Shown here piece after piece: positions 53,902 to 64,000 of a DNA stretch of 64,000 nt. The translations under genes and the position numbers were made by a program. Source of the stretch: Azolla caroliniana (taxonomy: Eukaryota; Polypodiophyta). Where the stretch lies: contig JBHGNT010000004.1 in the NCBI GenBank assembly GCA_043228905.1, positions 19,840,001 through 19,904,000 of the forward strand, read 5' to 3'. Within the stretch, counting starts at the first letter, position 1, and each line of letters starts with the position of its first letter. The notes below the pieces were generated by a model that searched no databases, was not told the DNA's origin, and was given only the letters and a program-made list of their open reading frames with translations.

Positions 53902-56900
53902 GCCACGTCAACTATCAACGGCTTCAGTACCTGCAATCGAAACAGGTGGTGTTCGGATTGCCCAAATTTAGTGGCTGGAAGGCACAAATTTTTGAAGCCT
54001 GCCAGCTAGGGAAGCAACACCAACTTCCTTTCCCAAACGAGCACAACTGGAGCCGGAACAAGCTCGACTTGATACATTCCGATGTATGGGGACCGGCACA
54101 GAACGTTAGCCTTGGAGGGAGTCGATATTTTGTCTCTTTCATTGACAACTATATACACGGCACACGTGGATCTACCTCATCGAGAAGAAGAGTGAAGTCT
54201 TCGACTGTTTCCAGGACCTCAAAGGGTTCGTGGAAACGGAAATAGGAAGAAAGATCAAGTGCTTGCGGTCGGATGGCGGAAAAGAGTACTTTTCCAGTCA
54301 ATTCAAAGGCAATCTACAACATATGGGAATTCGGCGCGAATTCAGTTGTAGATACATGCCGGAGCAAAATGGCGTGGCCGAGAGGAAAAATCAGTCGATT
54401 GTGGAAGCGGCACGGGCAATGCTGGAGGAAAAGAGCTTGCCCAAGTACTATTGGGCCGAGGCGGTACGAACTACGGTGTACATTCAGAATCAGATCAAAG
54501 AAAAAGTGTCAACGCATGAGCTGTATTTCGGAAGGAAACCAAATCTGTGACACTTGAGAGTTTTCGGTAGCATTGCGTATGTGCATGTACTGAAGGAGAA
54601 ACGGAGGAAGTTGGACGCGAAAGCCGAGAAGTGTATCTTGGTCCGCTATTTGGACGAGCAGAAGGGTTATAAGTGTTATAACCCTCGTACCAAACAAGCG
54701 CGCGTGAGCCGTGACGTTGTGTTTGACGAGTCCACGTCCCAATACTTGCCTCCGACTCCGGACCTCACCTCGAATCCGCGCTCTTACGATGAGGTCAGCG
54801 AGGCCGAGATGCCTCCAGATGAGCCTGAAATTGGGACCCCCGAAGAGAGTCCGATTTCGTTTCGGTTAAGCGGACCAAATGGATGACTGAGTCGGTTCGA
54901 CCAGTCCGATGAAGAGCCGGCGAGTAGTGGGGACTCGGCCGTGCATTCCCCGCGTAGGAAGCCGAGGAGGCGGCTTACGCGCAAGGAAAAAGGGAAGAAG
55001 AAAATGCCGGAGTACAGCACGGATAAGGGCGAGTCGGATTGACGCGAGTCCGACTCCAAGGGAAGTGATGACGGGTCTTTGAGAGCAAAGACCGTGTCGG
55101 CTAAGAAGGCCTCAACTTCAGCTAATGAGCAATTACGCCGATGTACCCGCATGAAGAACCCTGTTGTGCGGTTTGGTTACAATGCGTACATGAGGAATCA
55201 CTATGCGTACATGATGCATGTAGTGGAAGTGCGTGAGCTGGAGAGCTACGTAGAAACGACGAAGGACGCGAATTGGCGTGCCGCAATGGAGGAAGAGATG
55301 CACACATTGGCAGAGAATGAAACTTGGGACCTGGTTGACTCACTGAAGGGTGTCAAGCCGATCAGATGTAGGTGGGTGTACAACGTCAAGTACAACACGG
55401 ACGACTCAGTCAACCGATACAAGGCCCGGTTAGTAGCAAAAGGCTATGCACAACAACACGGCATCGACTTCAATGAGACGTTTGCGCTGGTCGTGAAGAT
55501 GACGACCGTCCGTGTTTTGCTCACGGTAGTTGCGGCAAAGGGGTGGCACTTACATTAGATGGATGTAAAGAATGCATTCCTTCAAGGTGAGCTTGAGCAA
55601 CAAATGTACATGGTACAACCCCCCGGATTTCACTCCAGAACTAACACCTCGGCGGTGTACCGATTAAAGGAGTCCCCTTACGTTGTCGTAGTGTATTTCG
55701 TACACTACGTGAAAAAGTACAAATAATATAACCGATTTAATTACATATAAATAAATAAAATAAGAATATCAAGATATTTATCACATGCATAGGGCAGGAT
55801 TTGAACCCTGTACCTCCACGTAGATAAACCCCAACTTTACCATTGTAATAACTTATCTTTAGTGTTATACATATAGATTTATTACGTATAAGACCTTTAT
55901 TTACACATACCTTTATTAAAAGGTAAAAATCATGTATTCTTTAGGGTGTGAATATTTTATTTACACGTGACATTAAAAGTAACTCATGCACATCTAACGT
56001 GCATGAGCCCTATATTTAGGAAATGACAAAGCATCACGTGCACATTTAGTGTGCATGGACACTTTAGGTAAAAAAGCATGAAGCCATGCTTAGCCTCTTC
56101 CATCTTTATATAAGGGGGAGAGAAATATGTATAAGGTTGTTGATTAATATACAAGGATTGATCAATCTAATATATTCGTGGGATTCACGAATTTTGCCAT
56201 CTAAATTACTCTTATAATCTAAATATTGTTTTAAATACACTAAACTCGTGGGATTCACGAGATTGCTATCTTACTTCTCTTTCTATTATTCATAACTAGC
56301 CTTAAGTTGTATTCCTCTTCCTCCTAGTCCAAAACCTCGGCGGTTCCCACCCGACTCACGCAACGATCCGGAGCCGAAAGGCACGACAACGTACTAAAGC
56401 AAGCCTCGCGTGCCTGGAACGCGAAGATCACGCAACAACTGCGTTGGATGGGCTTTGCGACGTCGAAATCGGACTCCTCACTGTTCATCCGGAAAGGTCG
56501 ACTCAGGCCGGTTAGTATTCTACTTTATGTTGATGACTTGGTCATCACCGGCGCCGACCTAAGTTAAATCAACCGCGTGAAGCTCCAGCTTGCGGCAACA
56601 TTCGACATGAAGGATTTATGCGATCTTCATTACTTCCTCGGGATCGAAGTGATCCGCACCCCGAAGGCATACTAATCAGCCAATGGCATTACGTGCTGAG
56701 TATGCTCTTCAAAATCGGGATGGCAGACTGTAAGTCTGTCTCGACTCCTCTAGATAGAACCGTCAAGCTTCGCCCCGATTCCGGAAAGGTATGCGACCCG
56801 ACGAGGTTCCGACAAATAGTCGGAAGCCTTATATACTTGACCATCACTCGACCAGATCTCAGCTACCCGGTCGGGGTGATTAGTCAATTTATGGCACGAC

Positions 56901-57489
56901 CTACCGAGGAGCACCTTCAGTGTGTGCAACGCGTACTACGGTACATAAGCGGCACTAAGGACCGAGGGCTACTATATCGGACCGATACAGCCCCGCAGTT
57001 GGTTGGCTACACCGATGCCGACTGAGCCGGCAACGTCATCGATTGTCAATCCACGTCTAGTTTCGCGTTCTCTCTTGGGAGTGCCGCAATGTGTGGTGTA
57101 GCAAGAAGCAGCCGACAGTTGCGTTGTTGAGCACCGAAGCCGAGTATAGAGGAGCGGTTGTCGCAACATGCGAAGCCATATGGTTGAAGCGGCTACTTTA
57201 GGATCTGCAAGTAGAGGTATCCGATCCAACGACAATCTATTGCGACAACCTCAGCAGTATCCAGCTCGCAAAGAACCCTGTTTTCCACACCCAGACTAAG
57301 CACATTGAGGTGCACTACCATTTCGTTTGTGAGCGTGTACTCCCCCCGGTGAAGTCGAACTTCGGTATGTTCCGACGGATCGGTAGACCGCCGACATCTT
57401 CACCAAGCCTCTTGGTCTGGACAAAATGCGGCAATTCTCGGGTGCGCTTGGGTTGCGCCACCTCAACGTGCCGAACTTGAGGGGGAGAG
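53844..57489 (+). pseudogene. pol (IN-RT-RH) of copia element N
   Basis: The pre-integrase zinc-binding region lies at 53870-54030 (IDLWHKRIGHVNYQ, CQLGKQH). The integrase core follows (LIHSDVWGPA, PEQNGVAERKN near 54360-54400). RT starts at about 55240 (NWRAAMEEEMHTL, DVKNAFLQGELEQQ) and is split at 55684 by a solo LTR. It resumes at 56389 with LLYVDDLVITGADL at about 56520. RNase H runs from about 56820 (VGSLIYLTITRPDLSYP, LVGYTDAD) to about 57470. There are stops or frameshifts near 54550, 54885, 55558, 56565 and 57025. The frame across the solo LTR is restored exactly when one copy of the ACGT duplication is removed. Confidence 0.82.
55684..56388 (+). mobile_element. Solo LTR of the GAG-only element family
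   Basis: 705 bp with TGTCGT...ACGACA ends and target duplication ACGT (55680-55683, 56389-56392). It aligns in reverse orientation with the LTRs at 22375-23167 and 24787-25579, including a diverged tRNA-like box pair on the minus strand (55797-55850). There is no internal region, so it arose by LTR-LTR recombination. It sits inside the RT of copia element N and is therefore younger than it. Confidence 0.88.
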
Positions 57490-58007
57490 ACATCCCGAAT
57501 GACCACGGAAGGGGGAGAGAAGTTCCAGAAGACCGTGACACCGAGTCGGATGACGAATTCGATCTCGGATCGGCTGAAGAAGCCGAGGGCAGATCCACGG
57601 AAGATTCCGGAAGCGAACATAAGGGGAGCAGTCGAAAGGAAGAGCCGAAGCCAACCAAGAGTGGGGGAGACGAAGCCATCAAGGTCGAGAAGACTAAAGA
57701 CGAGTTGGAGACATCCAACTCAGACGAGGGCGAAAACCAATCGGAGGAAGCCGAGTCGGTTCGAATGTTTGATTCGGATACGCTGAATCAACCAAGGGCC
57801 AAGCGGAAGAGAAGGCAGCAAAAGAGGCGCCAACACCGCAATAGCAAGGAAGCTGAGAAGGTCCGTGTGAGTAGACAAGCCGACCAGAAGGGTCGAGACG
57901 CGCGGAATCGAATGGTTCGAGGAGCGCGAGTGAGGCGTGAAGCCAAAAGGAACCGGAGTGCAGATCCAGAAGAGCGGATGGAACCTCAAGTTGAGCTTGA
58001 GGGGGAG
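57490..58007 (+). CDS. Charged 3' extension between RNase H and LTR of copia element N
   Basis: After the usual copia pol end (GLRHLNVPNLRG), where a purine tract TTGAGGGGGAGAGA (57477-57490) would normally meet the LTR, a further about 518 bp follow. A second purine tract (57995-58007) and the 3' LTR come after it. The added DNA is open in the same frame as the RNase H end (open 57426-58013). It is acidic first (EDRDTESDDEFDLGSAEEA) and then strongly basic (RAKRKRRQQKRRQHRN). The homologous extension in element H shows that it is a family trait. Function is unknown; it may be an accessory protein tail or captured sequence. Confidence 0.6.
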
Positions 58008-58393
58008 TGTTGAGATACAAGCTCAACATTGGCCGAATCGGCTGTGCAACCCAAGAACCGAATCAGTTGGGATCAATCGGTTAAGCCGTAGCGGTGCGTA
58101 AACCGCGAGGCCGTTAGGAAGATATTCCGCGTAGGAATACATTTTGGGAGTTAGTGTAGAGCTCACTTATGAGCATTGAAGTACGTGTCAGTACTTCTGT
58201 CAGTCTGTATGGACTTCTATAAAAGTGTTCACTGAGCACATTCTATGTACAGATTGAGTATTATTTTGAATTTAGTTTTCTGTGTGCTCTCTCTCTCTGT
58301 CTCTCCCGCGTACTGTGTATATTCAAAGCTCTCCATTAAACCTGCGTATTTTCTAGGTTCGTTTTCTATTGCTTCCGCACATATTATTTTACA

Positions 58394-61300
58394 GCTATGT
58401 CCTTCTTGACTCTGCCGCCGTTGCCGCTTGTTTCGACTTTATCGGATGTGCCGACTTCTTTAGTAGACTTGGCTTCCTTTCTCTTCTTGTCACCCCCTAT
58501 TTCGGTTGTTTCTTTCTCTCCAATTGCTTGTCCGGTGCCCTTGCTTGTTTTCTCTATTTCAATTCCGGTTTCCTCCTTTCTCCCTCTCAAGTGTGGCATG
58601 TTGAGATGTTGAAGACCAAGCATCTCCGAAAAATGTTGCAACTTGTCGGTTCCGAGTTCCTTGGTGAAAATGTCAGCAACATGCCAATCCGTCCGCACAT
58701 ACTAGAGTGTGACTTCACCGCTGAGGACCCACTCATGCACAAAGTGATAATGCACTTCTATGTGCTTCGTCCAAGCATGGAGCACAGGATTCTTGGCAAG
58801 TTGCATACTACTTATATTGTCGCAGTAGATCGAGATCAGAGTCGGTACTTTGATACGGAGATCTTGCAGCAGCAGCCAAAGCCAGATGGCTTCACAAGTG
58901 GCAACGGTAACGCCCCAATACTCAGCCTCAATGCTCGATAGAGCCACAGTCGACTGCTTTTTGCTGCTCCACGCAACAGTTGTGTTACCTAGAGATAACA
59001 TGTAACTGGAAGTGGACCAACGATCCGACGCATCACCAGCCCAGTCGGCATCTGTATATCCCACTAGTTTTTCGGTTATACCATGTCGGTATAATAGTCC
59101 CCCGGTCCTTATTGTCGATGACATACCTCAATATTCGATGCACGCATTGAAGGTGCTCCATGGTTGGCTTCTACATGAATTGACTTATCATCCTGACCGA
59201 ATAGTTGATGTTGGGTCGGGTGATCGTTAAATATATAAGGCTTCCGAAAATCTGTCGAAACCATTTCTTGTTGCAAGCCGGTCTAGAGTTGGGATGAAGC
59301 TTGAGGTTTTGGTCCAGGGGTGTGGAGACTGGTCGGCAATCCGTCATGTCGAACTTGTCTAGCATATTCAACACATAATGTCATTGTGAGAGCAATATGT
59401 CGTCGGGGTATGGATCACATTGACCCCGAGGAAGTACTAAAGGTCCCCTAGGTCCTTCATTTCGAAATCATCCAACAATTGGAACTTCATGCGGCCGATT
59501 TCGGCGAGTCCGGGTCTGGTGATGACTAGGTCATCCACATATAGCAAGTTACATACCATACCGTCTGGACCTTTCTGGATGAACAGTGAAGAGTCAGACT
59601 TCGAGGCCACAAACCCCATCTTACGCAACTGGTGCAGGATTTTCGAATTCCAAGCTTGGGGGGCTAGCTTCAAGCCATCACGTGACTTCTTGAGTCGGCA
59701 CACTGTCGACCTATTCATCTCCGACTGAAAACCAAGGGGTTGTGTCATGTAGACTTGTTCCTCAAGATCACCTTGAAGAAACACATTCTTCACGTCCAGT
59801 TGGTGAAGATGCCACCCCCTTGCCGCAACAACCACTCGCACCACATGAACCGTCGTCATCTTCGCTACCAGTGAGAAGGTCTCTTCGTAATTGATTTCGT
59901 GGTTCTAGGCATACCCTTTGGCCACTAACCAGGCCTTGTACTGGTTGACCGAACCGTCAGCATTGTACTTCATCTTGAATACCCATTTGCAGCCCATCGG
60001 TTTGCAATGTTGGGGAATGTAACAAACCAAGCCCCAAGTGTCGTTGGCATCAAGTGCCTGCATCTCTTCCGCCATAGTGGCACGCCATTTCGCGTCCATT
60101 GTCGCTTCTACATAGCTTTCCGGCTCACGCACTTTCGCCACTTTTGTCATGTACGCATAGTGATGCCCCATGTACTCATTATAAACGTACCATTTTACGG
60201 GGTTCTTTTGGCAGGTCAATCGGCGTAATTTCTCATTAACCGATTTCTTGGCCCTCTTGGCCGACTCAGACTTCTCTTCCAAAGATCTGTCTCTGTTCTT
60301 TCCATAGTCAGATTCGCTACGATCCAACTCGTCTCTGCCGGTGTCATATTCCAACATTTTCTTCTTCCCTTTTTTTGCGCGTGAACCGTCTCATCGGTTC
60401 CTTGCACGGGGAGAGCAAAGCCAAATCTCCACTACTCGTTGGCTCTTCATCCGACTGGTCATTCCGGCTTAGTCGCTCATTTGGACCGCTCAACCGAAAT
60501 GAGATCGAACTCTCGTCTAGAGTACCAAACTCCTCTTCTTCTTCTGCCCGGATCATTTCGAGCTCATTGGCCTCATCTTCCGGAATGGGGTCGGAGTCAG
60601 TAGAGAGCACCATGATGCTAACTCATTGAATTCAACATCTCGGCTTACTCGAACTTGTTTCGTTCGGGGGTTATAACACTTATAACCCTTCTGTTCATGT
60701 GAGTAGCCGACCAAAATGCACTTCTCCTACTTTGGATCCAGCTTCCTCAACTTCTCATCTGGTACATGCACATAGGATATGCTATCAAATACCTTAAGGT
60801 GCCTTAAATTCGGATTCCGCCCGAAATACAGCTTGTGTATTGACACCTTATCCCCGATCCAATTTTGGATATAGACAGCCATCCAAACCGCGTTGGCCCA
60901 ATAGAACTTGGGCATGCTCTTCTCTTCCACCATTTCCCATGTTGCCTCCACAATAGACCGGTTTTTCCTCTCGGCAACGCCGTTTTGCTCCAGTGTGTAT
61001 TTGTAACTGAATTCTCTCTAAATTCCCTTCTATTGCAAATAACTGTTGAATTGGCCGGAAAAGTATTCTTTTCCGCCATCCGACCGCAGGCACTTGATCT
61101 TCCTCTCCGTTTCCCATTCCACAAGACTTTGCAAGTTCCGAAAACAGCCGAAAACTTTGCTTTTCCTTTCCTTTCGATCAGGTAGATCCATGTGTGTCGG
61201 TTATAGTCGTTGAGAGACGAAATATCGATCCCACCAAGACTAACGTTCTGTGTCGATCCCTATACATCCGAATGTATTAGATCGAGCTTGTTACGGCTCC

Positions 61301-62111
61301 AGTTTCTTTCAGCGGGGAACAGAAGCTGGTCTTGCTTCCTGAGTTGGCAAGCCTCACAAATCTGGGCCTTCTGGCCACTGAATTTTTGCAATCCAAAAAC
61401 AATTTGTTTCGATTGCAGGTCTTCAAGCCTTCGGTAGTGGACATGGTTAATCCTCTTGTGCCAAATATCAATGTCCGATTTGATCTTCTGCCCTTTGGCA
61501 AACAAGACGGTGCCGACGTCGTTGGTGTCGAGGATGAACATCCTCCCCTCCCTTGCGCAATAATCTGGCCCTCTTCCTCAATGAAGCACCCGAGGTGCGT
61601 AAACCGCACCTGCATCCCTTGGTCAACGATTTGTCTGACCGACACCAGGTTCTTTGTTATTGTCGGGACGTGCAACACATTCATGAGCTTCCCTCTTTGC
61701 CCAACATGGCTGAGGGGAACTTCTCCGATATGCTCAATCGGCTGAGGAGTGTTGTCTCCATTGTCTCTGGTTTCGAAAACTCCTGGTTGCTCCGGTTTCC
61801 CCAAGTATGAGAACCACTCTTTGAGGCTCTTCATGTGGTTCGATGATCCAGAGTCAACGTACCACACTTCCCCCAATCCAGAAGTGGTCTTCTTCATCGA
61901 GTTCTCCTTGTGTTTCATCACAAAGGTTGGCCCTTTTTTGTGTTCCGAATCCTTCTTATCCCTCGGCGTAGTGCGAGCTCTATCGGTTCCCTTGTTGGGC
62001 CTTATCAAATACAGATTTATCCGAATCGACGTGGTTCTTCCAGCACTCGCTTTCCCGGTGGCCCTTCTTGCCACAATACCAACATTCCTTGTCGGTGTTT
62101 CCTTGCCGGTG
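58394..62111 (-). pseudogene. pol of copia element H, with CCHC end of gag
   Basis: Read leftwards: CCHC knuckle CWYCGKKGHRESEC (about 62050-62095), protease motif VWYVDSGSSNHM (about 61835-61870), and pre-integrase region IDIWHKRINHVHYRR (about 61440-61490). The integrase core follows (about 60800-61124). RT runs 60357-59437 with DVKNVFLQGDLEEQVYM and LLYVDDLVITR (about 59540). RNase H lies at 59374-58702 (VGYTDADWAGDASDR, SSIEAEY), and the pol end ADIFTKELG...LNMPHLRG at about 58590-58680 precedes the charged extension. Several stops and frame changes (about 60900, 60640, 59905, 59420, 59150) make it non-functional. Confidence 0.82.
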
Positions 62112-63477
62112 TCGTGAAAATACGACGAAGATACGTGAACTTGAGGCAGGACCTTGGGGCCTCAGACTAGAGGATAACAAAATCGTGAGTTTGTATTAAA
62201 GAATTAACGGAAATGAGAAAGTTTATCAAGTTTTATTAGCAAAGGAAAAGAAAAATTACAATCTATCCCAAGATTGGGATTACAAAAGTTTAGGTTTAAA
62301 GATATTAATAGATAAGAAAAATTAGGTTTTTTGGGTGATATGGCTTCCGTAAGGAAAATTAGAGTTTATGCAGAGATAGCTTCCAAAAACTTAAGGAATA
62401 AAAAATTATATAATAATAATCATCATCCTATTACATTGTGCTTTCCATGCTTATATAGTGATGGGAGAGGCTTCGCACCTAGCAATCCATGTTTTTTCTC
62501 TCCTATCTATGGACTATATGCTTTCCCTATTTATAGACTATATGTTTTCTCTATCTATAGACTATATGCTTTCTCTAACATGCTTCTTCTAAAAGTGATC
62601 ATGCTTCTTCTTCTTTTTTATCCTCATGCATTTTTATCGACTATAGTGTTTATGCATGTGAGATGTGCATGAATAGCTTTTTCGATCATGCATTGTCTTT
62701 TAACTAAACTTTTATGCACTCTACGTTCAACTACATGCGTCCACACATGACCTTTTACTTTAGTTGCATGCGACCGTACAGTTCAAGCTATGCAGGATTT
62801 GTACAGTCGTCTCGATAGATCCGACCTCTCGACATTCCCGACCATCCCAATCCGGACAGTGCAAACCGTTCCAAAAATCATTTTGAGCAATTCCATCCAC
62901 ATTTGTTCATCCAAGAAGTTCCATCACATCCGTCCGAACAACTCGGCCAAAATCGCTCCGATTGTTCTATGCTCCAAACACAAATATATGAAGTAATTGA
63001 TTCTGGGTCTACTTATATAATGTTGGATCCTATATTATCCTATCTATGTGGGATATCTTAAAGTTCTATTTTCCCCATCTTCTCAAACACAAATATATAA
63101 AGTAATTGATTCTGGGTCTGCTTATATAATGTTGGATCCTATATTATCCTATCTATGTGGGATATCTTCTCAAACAAAAATCGCTCTGATTGTTCTATGC
63201 TCCAAACACAAATATATGAAGTAATTGATTCTGGGTCTCCTTATATAATGTTGGGTCCTATATTATCCTATCTCTGTGGGATATCTTACAGTTCTATTTT
63301 CCCCATCTTCTCAAAATTCATACTCGCATAACTTGATACTTAGTCGTCTGTTTCATATGTAGTAAAATGCGTTCAAAAGCTCTTGAAGACATCCATCTTT
63401 CCCATATCAAACCATTACACTAATCTAGAATAATTATTTCATTATTTTTCATATCGTGTGTGAAGAACCACACGACA
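62112..63477 (-). mobile_element. Long solo LTR related to the GAG-only family
   Basis: 1366 bp with TGTCGT...ACGACA ends and target duplication CCGG (62108-62111, 63478-63481), inserted in the gag of copia element H. It shares the block TTACATTGTGCT...AGTGATGGGAGAG and GTGCATG motifs with the 793-bp LTRs but is otherwise diverged. It contains a three-copy tandem repeat and no tRNA-like boxes that I can find. It could also be a very short complete element; no internal LTR pair is visible. Confidence 0.72.
62975..63317 (+). repeat. Three-copy tandem repeat of about 110 bp
   Basis: Units start CAAACACAAATATAT(G/A) at 62975, 63084 and 63203. They share TAATTGATTCTGGGTCT and TATTATCCTATCT(A/C)TGTGGG. 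The unit spacing is 109 and 119 bp. Confidence 0.88.
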
Positions 63478-63481
63478 CCGG

Positions 63482-64000
63482 TTTCCGACGCCGCTTTGAC
63501 TCCCCTACTCGTGGAGGGTCTGGAACTGTTGTCGGCACTATCTTTGTGCCTCTGATTCTACTCTTGCCAACCGCCGCTATTGTGTGCCGACACACCTCGT
63601 CCTCCACGCCCATGGGGCCGATCCGCCTCCGTGTACAGCATTTGGTTATCTGGTTTAGTGGTCCTCGACCCACTCGCGTAGTTTTCCTCGACCATCAGCA
63701 TCGATTGCAGATCGAAGGAGCACATTGGTTTCTACTAGGTACAAATTGTCATCCGGATTGGCCCATACCGTTGTGCTGGACCACCAAGGCAAATTTGAAC
63801 CATCTCGTCTTTCTCCACCGTCATGTTGACGGACCCGACCGCATCGCAAATCTCCCTGATCTTGGTGGTGTAGTCGGTAACCGACATGTCCCATTGCCAA
63901 ATACTGTTGGGTTCTTGTCGGAGCTACAATTTCTAAGCCATGGTACTTGCGGCGAAAATCTTCCAGAGATTTTCCCAAGCCAACGTGGCGTTTTCGCGGC
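63482..64000 (-). pseudogene. gag of copia element H (N-terminal side), off right edge
   Basis: Minus-strand gag containing the LSVxDYTTKIREICDA-like region (about 63840-63890, read across frame changes) and a FDLQSMLMVEEN-like segment (about 63680-63720). It is homologous to gag of element N. It is interrupted on the left by the solo LTR ending at 63477 and continues beyond the right edge. Frame changes are present, so it is not functional. Confidence 0.65.

Larger units (their letters stand above)
52628..58393 (+). mobile_element. copia element N, nested in H
   Basis: A complete-looking Ty1/copia structure with 386-bp LTRs at 52628-53013 and 58008-58393 (TGTTGAGATAC...TTTTACA). The primer site TGGTATCAAAGC follows at 53014-53025, and the purine tract GAGGGGGAG abuts the 3' LTR. 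The target duplication is GCTCT/GCTAT (one mismatch; 52623-52627 and 58394-58398). It has lost its protease and zinc knuckle, carries several stops, and is interrupted by a solo LTR at 55684-56388. It is therefore non-autonomous. Confidence 0.88.
51867..64000 (-). mobile_element. copia element H, hosting nested elements, off right edge
   Basis: Minus-strand Ty1/copia element. Its 3' LTR is 51867-52270 (TGTAGACAAATT...CGCTCAACA on the plus strand). Next to it are the polypurine tract (52271-52282), a charged 3' extension, RNase H, RT, integrase, protease and gag towards the right. Its 5' LTR lies beyond base 64000. A plus-strand copia (52628-58393) sits in its 3' extension, and a solo LTR (62112-63477) sits in its gag. 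It inserted into the older copia RT fragment ending at 51866. Confidence 0.85.

Overview
The window is land-plant nuclear DNA, most likely from a flowering plant. It has spliceosomal introns with GT-AG borders, a small cluster of plant family-1 glycosyltransferase genes, and deeply nested LTR retrotransposons. Exon 1 of each glycosyltransferase is visibly GC-richer than exon 2, a 5'-to-3' gradient best known from monocots, but I cannot name the species. I see no rRNA, no functional tRNA and no CRISPR array.

Host genes: three two-exon UDP-glycosyltransferase genes on the + strand (6345-8221, 12874-15056, 38558-40919). All have a phase-1 intron at the same place and resemble the UGT86A-type family. 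The first two are close tandem duplicates with duplicated promoters and 3' flanks. A third promoter copy (10828-11520) has lost its coding region and ends exactly at an LTR. Two hAT-type MITEs in opposite orientation lie upstream of the promoter copies.

Retrotransposons: 1-4.4 kb is a decayed Ty3/gypsy chromovirus-like element (- strand) running off the left edge. 15.25-30.97 kb is a copia element (-) split by a young Tat-like Ty3/gypsy element (+, 16770-29859, TSD CTCCT). That element carries an extra coiled-coil ORF after pol. Its integrase is in turn split by a GAG-only LTR element (22375-25579) with apparently identical LTRs. 42.84-44.98 kb is a copia fragment. 51.87 kb to the right edge is a copia element (-) that contains another copia (+, 52628-58393) and two solo LTRs. 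The GAG-only element and both solo LTRs share TGTCGT...ACGACA ends and 4-bp target duplications.

The most unusual content is a two-gene element present twice, in opposite orientation: copy A at about 31541-36857 and copy B at about 44984-51238. One gene, with six exons in copy A, encodes a ParB/Srx-like domain followed by a beta-class DNA amino-methyltransferase with NIPYGF, NPYQKP and VLDLFFGTGTT motifs in that order. That architecture is otherwise typical of bacterial and phage methylases. The divergent partner gene encodes a DUF7869-like, probably RNase-H-fold transposase-like protein. The outer ends carry a matching 37-bp terminal sequence. Intron 1 of the methylase gene holds an array of about 45-bp palindromes whose arms differ between the copies while palindromy is kept. 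Both copies are pseudogenised. I read this as a probably undescribed class of plant DNA transposon encoding its own ParB-methyltransferase.
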